Shown piece by piece: positions 1 through 11,100 of a stretch of 64,000 nt of DNA. The stretch covers positions 20,664,450 to 20,728,449 of the forward strand of contig NC_134029.1 of NCBI RefSeq assembly GCF_964204645.1. The letters run 5' to 3'. How positions within the stretch are numbered: the stretch's first letter is position 1; each line of letters starts with the position of its first letter. A program made the position numbers and the translations under genes. The notes below the pieces were generated by a model, which saw only the letters and a list, made by a program, of their open reading frames with translations, was not told the DNA's origin and did no database searches. Source of the stretch: Tubulanus polymorphus. Lineage: Eukaryota > Nemertea > Palaeonemertea > Tubulaniformes > Tubulanidae.

Positions 1-1
1 A

Positions 2-3000
2 TCAACTCAGGCTGAACATGCGGCAGCAAAAGTTGATTACGGTATTACCAGTTCGCAGAATCTTCCAGATTTAGAAAATGACGCTACAATAAAAACCGCG
101 GAATGTAATGCTCTCGACGACCTGCAGCAGAGCCATACTGATAAGTCTATTCTGACAGATACCACGGCTGGAACTACCACTGAACAAGTAAGTATCGTCT
201 CTAATCGACTTCACACAGGAATTTCAGGTATTCTCTAGATCATGTCTTATGCACTATCATTACATGGCATCTCAAGTTCACCATTACTTGTTCAATGATA
301 CACTATAATTTATTTTACAATCATGAGCTTCAGTTCAGGGGCATAAGTTTTTTTAACGCAGACCGTTACAATGATATGTTTATAACGTTGATACTTAGTA
401 TGCGTTATCTAATAAGGGGTTCTGTGCGTTGCATCATCAATATTGGTGTTTCAAAATAACAATTAATTACAATTGTGAATTTTGGTGTTATTTTGTCAAA
501 TCAAATATATTTCAGGATTCAAAAATAATTTTATTTTTGATAAATTTTGATAATTCAATTTTGAGAGCTTGTTAATCATAATTCATCATTATAACATATA
601 TCCAATGAACACGTTTCTAGTTACTGGTAATGTTTTGCAAAGAAGTAACTGTTTTGATGAATGTTCCAGGTTGAATCGATGTCTATCGCTGATAGTTTAA
701 AAGCCGCTGCGGAAGAAGCTGTCCAACTGTCTGGTTTTGTTTACGATTCACAGTCAAGCATGTACTATGACTACAACTCCGGTTATTACTACGATGCTGT
801 ATGTAACGTTTTTTGCCGATTTACAACTAATTTCTCAATATGACAGTAGACTGAGGCTCAAGTTTGTCAGAACCAATAAACTTGGATAACCATTTTGATT
901 TGGATCCAGAAAATCTGTTCGTTGCAAACCAATACTTCTCGTTGTATTCAGTATGAAATTGCACTTCTAAATTTGTAATACTGATAAATCATTATATCAA
1001 AGTTTGTCGTAAAAAAGTTCCACCCTAACATCTAATATCACTTTAACTCTTTTATTGCATCTACACCGCAGTGCGGTGTATAAATGGGTGATTGACTTTG
1101 CTAGTACACCGCATCATAGTGTATTGATGTTATTAGTGATTAACTTTTATATTCATTGAAAGATGGCAGCACCTGATAAAACATTATGAAATATCAGTAA
1201 TCAACAATACACCGCGCCGTGGTGTAGACATACTTAGCGGTATGCCCGACAACACACTAGGGTGGAATTTTCAAATTATCTGGGGCTGCACTTTTGGGCA
1301 TTTATTAGTCTGCACTGAAAGAGTGAAGTCTTTTCGTTTTTCCAAAATTGATCAGAGTCTACTGTAATTCTATTTAAAAAATAACTGAATGGCAACGATC
1401 GCATTTTTCATTTCGTTGACCACCCAAAATTTTGTCTTTATTGAGACAGATAATGTAACATCATAATGAAAATAAATTTCAACAGATGATGATGAGCGTG
1501 TGACTTAGCGTTGCATTTTATGAATGATTCTTTTTAGGAACGTGGTCTTTATTACGATTCGAGTAACGGCACGTATATCTTCTACGACGAGCAAACGCGC
1601 AGTTATAAAGTGCATTCACAAGTCGACGTCAAACTGTTGAGCGCTTATTACGAGAGCGTGAATCTTTCGCAACAACAACAACAACAATGGCGCAACAACC
1701 GAAGCAAATCTGCCAGGAGTAAAAGTCCAACGAATAATCCTCTCGTGAAAACGTACAGACCAAATAGAAATGAAGTGAGTTTAAAAGTAAAGCACAATAC
1801 GACCTGCTCAATCCGGATTATTTGAAACTCTTTACCCGGATGAAGCGGATTACTCTGCTTCAGACCACAATGTATTCTGAGAAAACTCAAGCGGACTAAA
1901 ACAGGGTGGCCACTTTCCAGTACCTGGAAATCGGGGAAAAGTAAGGGAATTTCTTTTAAAAAGTCGGGGATAATTCAAGGCAATATGTTGAGATAGTTAG
2001 ATCGCACGTATAATCAAATAGTTTCCATCTTGTTTTGAATGTATTTGACTGTTTATGGTGTAGCCAAAAGAAGCAAATTACATATCAGAGAATAAATCAC
2101 ATAAAAGTGGCCACTCTGTAAGAAAAATATCCAAATCCAATCAAAATCTGAATTTAACAGATCTATATTGGTAGGTCTTCTTAACTCTGTATATGTGATG
2201 TAAATTGCATTAGATATTAATTTTTTGTCGCAAAATGTCTGAAATTTTTAGACTGTTCTTGATTTACAGGTTGACGAGGTTGGTGGTTTGTCGACTGAGC
2301 TATCCAGACTTACAATTAATAGACCACGCAATTATGCCGCAGGTATCTCAACTTGAAACCGACGAACGTTGACGTCGCTACAGGTCTTGTTTTTGTTTTG
2401 TTTCAGCGTGGCGCGACAGGAAGTGCCGACGTCGGTCGATCGAGCAGTCGGTTAAACCGATCGAAACGTTTCGATATATCGGACGATCGTCGCGACGATA
2501 GGAAACGATATAAATCTTCACGGAAACGGAGACGTCGGCACCACAGTCGTAGCGAGGACGACGACGATGATAGTGACGACGGTCGTAAAAAGAAGAAAAA
2601 GAAGAAGAAACATAAAAAAGAGCGTAGAAGTCGATCGAGTCGACATCGCGATGAATCTGTGGACGCGAAGCGCGATAGAAACGATTTAGTCGAACGAATC
2701 ATCAGAGACGACCACCAAAAACGCAAGAGAAAGGATAAAATCCATAACGTTACCGAAGAAGAAGCGATTGTCGACAAAATCGAGGATTTAGAAGAAGGTG
2801 AATTATCGGATAACGATACTGCCGCCGCCGACAGCAATAAGAAGGGCGTCGCTCGTCGCGAAGATGAGAAAGGAGATCATCCGACTGCGATGGATGTCGA
2901 CGATGACGATTTACAGGGAAATGAAAAGGATGAGAAGGATGACGGGCATGATAGCGATAGTAGTATGTCTAGTAGCAGTAGCAGCAGTGATTGGCTATCA

Positions 3001-6000
3001 TCTTCTTACTCGGAATCGGAAAACGGGGATACCGGCGGACGCAGTGCACAGATAGACTGTGCGTTAGACGAGGGTAGGAATTTTCTGAAGCTCGGTTTGT
3101 ATGTTTACAGTAGATAGGAGTCTAATATGTTCCTCTTAAATACCTCATCAAACGGCTTTCAAATTTATAAACTAAAGCGTTATTACTTTATCGTTAATCT
3201 GGTCACTTGTTTATTTCAAGTGAAAGCTTTCACTTCTAATATGCAGTAGCTTCATCATTCATTGACCTGATGAATGATGCTACTATTTGGTAACGAAAGC
3301 TCATACAACCTATTAAAGCACTATCTATCTCGTTTTACTTCTTCTTTACCTCTTCACCAGGTTAACGCAGTTTCTCCACAAATCGTTCAAATTGATATAT
3401 AGGAATTGATGATCATGTATATAACCCACGGGCCAGTTGCATAGTCCCAGTCATGACTTGGACTGAAGACCAATCTAGGACCACCTTAGTTCTATATTTA
3501 ATCTAACAACTTGAGACCAACATTAACATTAAGACCACTTTTCGACTTAAGTTTCGACTATGGAACCGGCCCCTGATCTTTAGTGTGATCGATGATTTAT
3601 CCAGATTAAGCAGATATTTGGATAGAAATCATAATTGACACGCTGCAGTCTGAATTAGACTGAAATCTGAATGTTCACTAACAGCTAACTAACAGCATTA
3701 AACATGAGTAACCCTTTCGGGTTTCGCGCGATTCATTAAATTGTGATCTATTAAAACTTGGATTTAATTGAAAATATCTGATTGAAAAATACACGGTGGC
3801 CTATTTAGATTATTTTCAAAATCGAATTTTATTTTGTAAATGCTGTAGTTGAAACTAGATTGAACTGACTCACAGCAAATACTTGTATTAAGACTAATGA
3901 ATTTTATCAAAAAAGTATGTGAGAATACATGTGTGTTTTATGTAACGTTTGATGGTATTTTCTCGTTAAAGAATACGCAACGAATGCTTGGAAGCCGTGC
4001 ATTCGTCTTATGGTCCGCGAGTCCGAATATCTACAAATGGGAAGTTTACATCTAGTCACGTGCACCGGAGGAACGATTGGCCGAGAAGCCGATCAAAACC
4101 ATATCATCGTAATACCTGATCCGCTCGTTAGCAAGGTACCACTGCATTCATCAACTCTTTCGGAAAATGTTCATTCGATTAGCCAGTATTTTAGAACAAG
4201 ATAAAATGGACCCTTGTTACAAAGAATTTGTTCTGAGTTAAATATGAAAATGAACTAACTTTAACTCAGTGTAACTCTAACTCACAACTGTGGAACTGGG
4301 CCCAGAGAATCGGTTCCTTATAACCGATGATTTGTTTTATCCAGTTTGTCCTACCGGTAATTGGGGAGGAAATCTAGGTTTGTAATGACCAGAAAATTGT
4401 TTTATCCAAGGTTCCACTGTATTTAGTTTGTTGTGGATGATTTTCTTGATCATTGGAAATGTTAAGTCTCATAGATCGAAATCACATTTTACTGGGGCCC
4501 TACGACTCCCTGATTCCTACAATAGGTATTGTTTTGTGTATTTACAGGCGCATGCCGAGTTGCTGTTCGATGAGGATTTAAACGTTTACACAATTACTGA
4601 TTTTGCGAGTCAGAATGGAATATATATCAACGATACGCGTATTGGATGCGTAAGTCTTCATTCATCGTTGTATGATAGAAACCACAGACTGTCCACTTAG
4701 CTGGAAATCAGGGAATTATCTTTTGATTAAAAAAGTCAGGGAATTTTGTAGAAAAAAAAATGCTAAAAATCTGTCAGGAAAATTTAAGATTGCTAGATCC
4801 CGTATAAAATCAAACAGTTTCCGTCTATGTCTTACATATTTGACTGTTACGGTAATTGATTGAATTCTCAGCAGATCAAGTCAAGGAAAACAACATGCAT
4901 TTCAGGCAATAGTCTGGGAAAAAGCAAGTCGAATCAATTGCTTCCTGATATATTCTACGCGTATTTGATTCATTTCAGTTGAAGACGAAAAGTAACCCTC
5001 ATCCGTTGTCACACGGAGATGTTTTGAAACTGGGCAGTACTCAATTCGACGTTCATATTCATCCCGGAACTGAAACATGCGCCGACTGCGAGCCGGGACA
5101 AGTCATGGCGAAACTCAAAGACATGAAAGGTATGTGTGTGTGTTTAATAGGAGGATTGATTATTTCATTTTGATTAGTTTTCTTTCATAAGGGAAACTTT
5201 ATATTTCAGACTCAAATGAGGAGCGTGCAGCCAATTTGAATCGAGAAGTTTTACGTCGAAAACAACTGAAACAGATTAAAAAGAAATTCGGTTTAGAGGT
5301 TCGTATTGTATTCTCACATTAACCCTTTCAGTGCTGACTAATTAATACCCTATAGTGTTGGAGATAATTTGAAAATTTTAAGAAATTCCACCCTAGTGTG
5401 TTGAATAACGGGAATACCACTGTAGCGCATCTACACCGCGGCGCAGTGTATCGTTAGTTACTAGTATTTCACTATGTTTGACAGGTGCTGCCATTTTTCA
5501 AGAGAGATAATTACTAATTACATCAATACACCGTAGTGCGGTGTACTAGCAAAATCTATCACTGATTTATACACCGCATTGCGGTGTAGACGCACTGAAA
5601 GGGTTAAAGATTCGTTTATATATTCTAATTAGTGCGATGTGATCCATTATCTCGATACATGTCTCGTTTATAGAATATGGCGTATGTCGATAATCCGAAC
5701 GCAATTAATACGAAAGATTACAACGATAAAGCAGCGGAACGACGGAATACGGTCGGTAGCGATAACCCTTATCAGAAATCAGAAGCTCCTGCCTCGGTTC
5801 ATAAGTAAGTTATTATACTGTGTACCTCAACTAAAATATGATAATTTGTCCCCCGCTTTAGGTTTGGTCAGCGGCAAAGAAATTCGAAAATGTGAATTTT
5901 AACTTAGATAATGCTGTCCATTGTACACGGTTCCCACTGAACAGGCAGGGAAATTGGGAAAAACTTGGGAATTTTGAAATGATAATTCCCAGTTTGGAAA

Positions 6001-6862
6001 TATTTGGGAATTTGAAAAAAAATTTCCTCAAATCAGTGAAATATTTGGGAAAATTTCATTTCACATGTTGCATTTGCCAAGGGAAACTCTCTTCAGAGAT
6101 TTCTCTTGAAAATCACCTTTACCAACCAGTCACCATTTAAGACGTGTTGACTTTTGCATGATTATATCCGTTCATTTCCATTTGGGAAAATTGAAAAATC
6201 GCCCATGAAAAACTTGGGAAAAACCTTGGAATTTTCAATTCACGTAACAATGATTGTATAATAAACTCAACTCGATTTGAATGTCAATTAACTTATTATT
6301 GATTTCTTGTGTCTTCACTTTCAGAGCCATCTCTCAAACTAATAAGGGTCATAAGATGTTACAGAAGTTAGGTTGGAAGGAAGGAGAAAGTTTGGGCAAA
6401 TCTCAAACCGGCATTAGTGAACCGGTAAGTGTTTTGCATTTGGATTAATGACAATATTGACTTAACCAAGACTTGAGCGTGATTTTCAGCGTTATCTGTG
6501 TTTACTTTATAGACAATTTGTTTTTGGTTAATATTTTCGATGCGCAACAAATTTCGTTATTGAATGTATCGATGCAAATATCCATTTCGTTAAAATCAGT
6601 TTGATTTTTTGTCGGCGATTTTTTCCAGGTTCAAGTAAATATGCGAGTAAACCAACAAGCGGGCCTCGGCTCTTCGCACAGTCAGGCCATTTCGCTGGAC
6701 AACGTCGGTTCGGGCCAATCGACGAGGAAAATGCAACAATGGTCGAAGGCGCGAGAACGTTTCGATCGGATTAATTCAGAACAAACGACTTCGGATCCGA
6801 CGACGAACGATGATAACTGGATCAGCGGTGGAACTGTTCAAGATGACATTACAACGAAATAA
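2..6862 (+). CDS. AGGF1: AGGF1-like protein (OCRE, FHA and G-patch domains), 5' partial
   Basis: Orthologue of angiogenic factor with G-patch and FHA domains 1. Predicted exons: 2-187, 670-798, 1538-1774, 2270-2342, 2384-3073, 3972-4135, 4548-4649, 4979-5129, 5210-5298, 5674-5804, 6325-6424, 6629-6862 (about 761 codons; the N-terminus is outside the window). Domain order: acidic/Thr-rich segment; OCRE aromatic repeats (SGFVYDSQSSMYYDYNSGYY, then GLYYDSSNGTYIFYD across the next intron); a short polyQ run; a long Arg/Ser/Lys/Asp-rich region with a Lys-rich stretch that could be a nuclear signal; FHA domain (GTIGREADQNHI, SQNGIYIND); a HIHPGTETCADCEPGQV segment typical of the family; and a C-terminal G-patch (GHKMLQKLGWKEGESLGK). 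The family acts in nuclear RNA processing and, in vertebrates, as a vascular factor. The 2342/2384 junction is odd: the only phase-correct intron is 41 nt. Family assignment is secure, that junction is not. Confidence 0.93.
1043..1327 (-). mobile_element. Degenerate copy of a piggyBac-type MITE
   Basis: Intronic sequence that aligns along its length, in inverse orientation, with the better preserved element at 5323-5603. Shared landmarks are three TACACCGC...GCGGTGTA-type inverted pairs, the phrase GATGGCAGCACCTG and CACACTAGGGTGGAATTT. The left edge keeps TTAA but the ends have decayed (CTCTTTTATTGC and GCACTGAAAGAG where the good copy has CCCTTTCAGTGC and its complement). Confidence 0.72.
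1904..2125 (+). repeat. Dispersed repeat (GTGGCCAC family), copy 1
   Basis: Intronic AT-rich repeat opening with GGTGGCCACTTTCCAG and a GGAAATCGGGGAAAAG-like segment. It then carries TAGTTTCCATC...TATTTGACTGTTTA, which recurs in the repeats near 4.7, 35.7 and 38.0 kb. No open frame and no clear terminal inverted repeats, so the class is unknown. Confidence 0.5.
3218..3235. repeat. Perfect 18-bp palindrome
   Basis: AAGTGAAAGCTTTCACTT is a perfect self-complementary sequence inside an AGGF1 intron. It lies just upstream of an imperfect inverted repeat (CTTCATCATTCA / TGATGAATGATG) at about 3250-3287. It may be a transposon end or a dimeric binding site; nothing decides between these. Confidence 0.5.
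3427..3592 (+). repeat. Dispersed repeat related to 39837-39970
   Basis: Intronic sequence with GGCCAGTTGCATAGTC, GGACTGAAGACC, TCTAGGACCA and AACAACTTGAGACCA, ending CTATGGAACCGGCCC. The same order of blocks appears on the other strand at about 39837-39970. The two edges (GGCCAGTTGCATAGTC and GACTATGGAACCGGCC) are partial inverted repeats, which suggests a small non-autonomous DNA element. Confidence 0.55.
4686..4965 (+). repeat. Dispersed repeat (GTGGCCAC family), copy 2
   Basis: AGGF1 intron sequence sharing the GTCAGGGAATTTT, CAAACAGTTTCCGTCTATG and CATATTTGACTGTTACGG segments with the 1904-2125 copy, in the same orientation. Class unknown. Confidence 0.45.
5319..5607 (+). mobile_element. 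piggyBac-type MITE with TTAA target duplication
   Basis: A 281-bp element at 5323-5603 flanked on both sides by TTAA (5319-5322 and 5604-5607). The terminal inverted repeats are a perfect 12 bp: CCCTTTCAGTGC and GCACTGAAAGGG. TTAA duplication with CCC-starting ends is the hallmark of the piggyBac superfamily. There is no transposase frame, so it is non-autonomous. Internally it has several TACACCGC/GCGGTGTA inverted pairs. It lies 21 bp after an AGGF1 exon (end 5298), within the intron. Confidence 0.85.
5925..6245 (+). repeat. Low-complexity 'TTGGGAA'-rich intronic repeat
   Basis: AGGF1 intron segment with many short copies of (T)TGGGAA(A/T), for example AAATTGGGAAAAACTTGGGA and AAATATTTGGGAATTTG. 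It resembles the gapped GGAAA-rich parts of the GTGGCCAC family but is too simple for firm assignment. Confidence 0.4.
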
Positions 6863-6938
6863 TCTTTGAACTTTTTAAGAGCTGATATATTGTATTTGTA
6901 ATTTATGTTTATATGATTAAATGGTGCTCTATATTTGT

Positions 6939-6944
6939 AATAAA
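6939..6944 (+). terminator. Probable polyadenylation signal of the AGGF1-like gene
   Basis: An AATAAA hexamer lies 77 bp after the TAA stop, in AT-rich DNA. It is the first canonical hexamer downstream and so the simplest 3' end for this transcript. No transcript evidence is available. Confidence 0.5.
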
Positions 6945-8124
6945 AAGCATTTGTTTGAATTCTGTAGTTATATTGTATTATATTGGGCTGTTGGTTTGGA
7001 TTTCGAAAGGATTTTTTCAAGATTGTTTGGCTGATATATGGAGCAATTCAAATCTATTTCACGCTAAACGTCTGCACGATCTTCATGAGAAAGTTATTGA
7101 TTGTGTCAAGCGAAATATCTCGATCCCCTTTTCTGAACTAATGCCTCTGAAAATCACTGATGAAACGTTCAATGTATTCCACCCGACATTGATCAATGCC
7201 GAAAGTCCTCAATATTCCTTTAAATCCACTTCTTCCACACCCCTCACTGGGACACCTGCCACGATTATAAAACGCCCTTTTCATGCGAGGTGAACTTCTT
7301 CCAGCCTGGATCTACCCTTTATGCGTCTGAGGATTGAGAATGACGCATTTAAACTGGAAGCAGACACGCCCTAGCTCCTGACACGTCCCTATCTAGAAGA
7401 CTAAATGGAAAGTTTAAACGATGAAAATTAGACGCATTAAAAATATGAAAGTACTCGCCTTTGTACGTGACGGTGTAAACGAATAAAAATACTCGGTCCA
7501 AAACGAAAACAATGCGCTATTTTGATATTATCAATATAGTTTTATCACGGAGATATTGTCGAGTGTTTTGAGCCGCTTTGCTCCGGTGTTCGGTTATCAC
7601 CGTAGATCAGGTACAACCATGTTTTTAGATTCATGGTTTACCGTGTACTTACCACGCGCGCGTGTGATCTTATCGACTTTGTAAATCGCCACTCGAAAAT
7701 TCCACGACCGAAGTTCAGACGCGGGAACCGGTTTCTTGGCGTACTCTTCACCTCCACGAATATTCGCCGGATATTTCCAGCTCGAGCTGAAATATCACCG
7801 CAAACGATCGTAATTTTCGCAGATCAAATTTCGCTGGGCGTTTATAATGAAATTTACTATTCTATCACAGTATACCCAAAATTTCTAGACGCTGACATAA
7901 TACTTTGGCAACGGCTTAAAACTTGAAGTAGTTGCATTCGGCGGAAACAGCTCACGAATATTTTCTGAAGAACATAAATAAATGTCCATGATTAGAATGA
8001 TACGTAAATTTGGCATGAGTTGATATCCGGATGACAAGCTACGTAGAATGTGATCGAGTCGTGTATAAATTGTTTCGAAATTGAAAACTAGCTTTATTCT
8101 ATATTTAGGAGCGTTTATAATAAG
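6945..8124. other. Intergenic region, AGGF1-like to MATE
   Basis: Two open frames on the plus strand (6913-7293 and 7633-7926) show no recognisable domain, and neither has splice partners I can see. The downstream part should hold the MATE promoter and 5' UTR. I see no tRNA or clear transposon here. Confidence 0.4.
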
Positions 8125-11100
8125 ATGGAACCAGATTACGAGAGAATTTTGAGTTGTTCAGCGGATGAATCAACGGCTATAATGTTTTACTCGTCCACCA
8201 ACCAGAAAACAGCAGTTCCGCCTAATACTGTTGTCGGTGATGTGGAAAAGGAAGGCGGATACGACGGTGGTGGAAACGAGGAACCTCCAAAATTGCGGTA
8301 TAAAATACCCAGTGCGGATGATAAATCTTCAGATGAAGGTACGCTGAAGCTTAAAGAAATGAAAACGTATCATAAAGAATTCTAAAAGCCGAAATATGAT
8401 GAAGAATTTATGAAGCAGCATAGCGTCAAACTTATTTTGTGCTATGACTAAATCTATCAAAAAATATTCTATTTTTCGTAACAGTTGAAAATGAAAGTCT
8501 TACAAGCGGTAGTAAATTCAACTGGGTTAAAGACGAATTGAAAGAAACACTTAAATTGGCTTGTCCAATGGTAATATAATTGATGTTTACCGATATATGA
8601 ATATTTACTTTGTCTTGTTAACTTTGTCAATGAGCCACGACCAGGTGTATCAATTCATGGTAATACTGATTTAGATAAAAAATTGATATCTAATTTCTTT
8701 TCCCATCTAGACATTGTCTTTCATATTTGGCTTACTAACGAGTACAGTCAGTATGATATTTTGCGGTCACTTGGGCACAACGGACCTTGCTGCACTCGGG
8801 CTAGCCACTTCGGTACGTGGCAGTTTTATACAATACAAAGCTGATAAATAAATCGTTTTCACCATAATCAATTTTTCCGACTGTAAGTTTTGACAAATTA
8901 TCTTCTTATCGACGCCTTTTTAGTTCGTAAACATCACTGGATATGCGGTTGGCTCAGGACTCGCCTCAGCATGTGATACGCTGTTTTCTCAGGTAAAATC
9001 TGAGAGATTATCTTAAATGTACCAGCTAGAGATAGACACTGTGAAACCAACGATAAAAGATTTTTGTTTTTAATATTGATATATTTCCTTAATCAAATTG
9101 ACACCAGCTGGTTGATTTTTGTTTGTTATAGACCTACGGGAGCGGTAACAAGAAAAATGTAGGCATCCACCTTCAGAAATGTGAGTCGACATCAGACACG
9201 CTAAAGAAAAATTGAGCATGACATAATCAATATCAACTTATAACGGTTGCATATGTCGTTATTTTCTTTTTTTTATATTTCAGCTCTGATGATTATGTTT
9301 TTGTACAGTTTCCCAGTAATGGCTATAGTGATGAATTCCGAACAGCTTTTTAATCTACTCGGCCAGGGTACAGTTATCTCAAAGTAAGAAAACGATATAT
9401 CATTTCACTTTCACTTTTAGTTATCTATCTAGACTTTATCAAAACTAACCTAGCACTCTTTAAACGAAAAAAAAATTATTCTTTTAAGATTGGCCGGTGA
9501 CTATTTGATGATCTATTTGCCCGGAATTATTGTAAGTTCATATGATAAAATTCAATTTGCAATTAAATCATCTTTGTGTGAAGAATGTGTAAGCTTATGC
9601 ATTTGATCAGCAAAGATATCAAAAAGCAAATGGTGGCTTTGAAAAAGATGCATCGAACTCAAAAAAGAAACACGATTTACTACAATTTACCTTCTTTGCA
9701 GGGAACATTTATGTATCTAGTACTGACGAAATATTTGATGAATCAGAACATAGTAACTCCACTCATAGTTATCGGAATATTTTCTAATATCATCAACGCT
9801 ATCCTGCAATATGTTCTTGTTCTCGTTTATGAGATGGGAATAAGGTACGTATTATGTATCTGAAAAAAGTAGCATACACGAGTATTTTTACGCAAAAGTC
9901 AAGACCTATAAACACTTTGTCAACTGAATTCGTTCGTAAGTGTACAACCATAAGTTTTATGAAACAAATTATACATCGGCTTGACTGTAAACCCGAATTG
10001 CAGATTCGTCGATCAAATAAAGATAGATCAGAGTTAAGAAAATCTGACCGCGTGTGATACCATCGATCACCAGGGCTTTTATCTTCACATCAGTCACTTA
10101 TTTCTTGATGAATTAATTAGGATAAATCAGTTATACATGAATTGACAATGACGCAATTTTTTCAGGGGTTCCGCAGCCTCAGTAACAATCACATATTGCT
10201 GTATGCCCATTTTCATCGTCATATACGTCGTAGCATCCGGAGTTTACAAAGAAACGTGGCCAGGTGAGGTTAGAATATATTTTGAAATTATCTGGATTCA
10301 GAAGTTTCTCAAGATTCTTCCGACGCTTTGAGCGCTGTAAAAACGTGTTTTTTCGTCATATCAATATTTTCATTACTTGATTCGTTTTTCGTTTTGTTGC
10401 AGGCTGGAGCAAGGAATCTCTGTTTGATTGGTGGACGTTTAATTGTTACGCTATACCCGGCATGTTCATGGTCATACTGGAATGGTCAGCGTTTGAAATT
10501 TCTATTTTTGTGGCAGGTAAAATATTGATTCGCATTGCCTAATCGAATTGCAGGTACTAAGACGGGGTAGGTCTCGGGGTAGGTCTGCGACCCCTCCCCG
10601 ACAAAAAACTATTCACCAGAAGAATGATGGTTATTTATTTACAGGTTGGCTTGGTGAAATTGACTTATCCGGTCAGTCGATTATCTACCAGATCGCTGTC
10701 TATGCGTACTATGTAAGTATCTTTCTGTAAGTGTTCTGTTTGGGGATATCTTCTTGATTAATTGGGCCTTATGTATCGTAGTTGGTAAATGGGGTTTGTG
10801 AGGTCCGAAGAAGATCTCTAATGAAACAGTCCGCATTCTCAAATATCTTAACAGTTTATGATAATGATTCCAATAGTTATGCTGATGAATAGGTTCGTTC
10901 GATCCGATAATAATCTTTTCAACTGGAACAGATATGTCATTTCTCTCTTTTTGAATATATATATATATATAGATATTTTATGGTGTTTCGGTGGCTGGAG
11001 GTGTTAGGGTAGGCCAACACCTCGGTGCAGGGAATACCCGCGGAGCGGCGAGGGCTAGTCGTGTAGCTGGAATCATTGCCGGTACGTATATACTGGCTAT

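Noticed and set aside
2403-2837. 144-aa minus-strand frame
   Set aside because: Antisense shadow of the biased Arg/Ser/Asp-rich AGGF1 exon.
6913-7293. 126-aa open frame downstream of AGGF1
   Set aside because: Starts within the AGGF1 3' UTR, no domain, no splice partners, ordinary composition for chance reading of AT-rich DNA.
7633-7926. 97-aa open frame upstream of MATE
   Set aside because: No recognisable motif and not in frame with any MATE exon; likely 5' flank.
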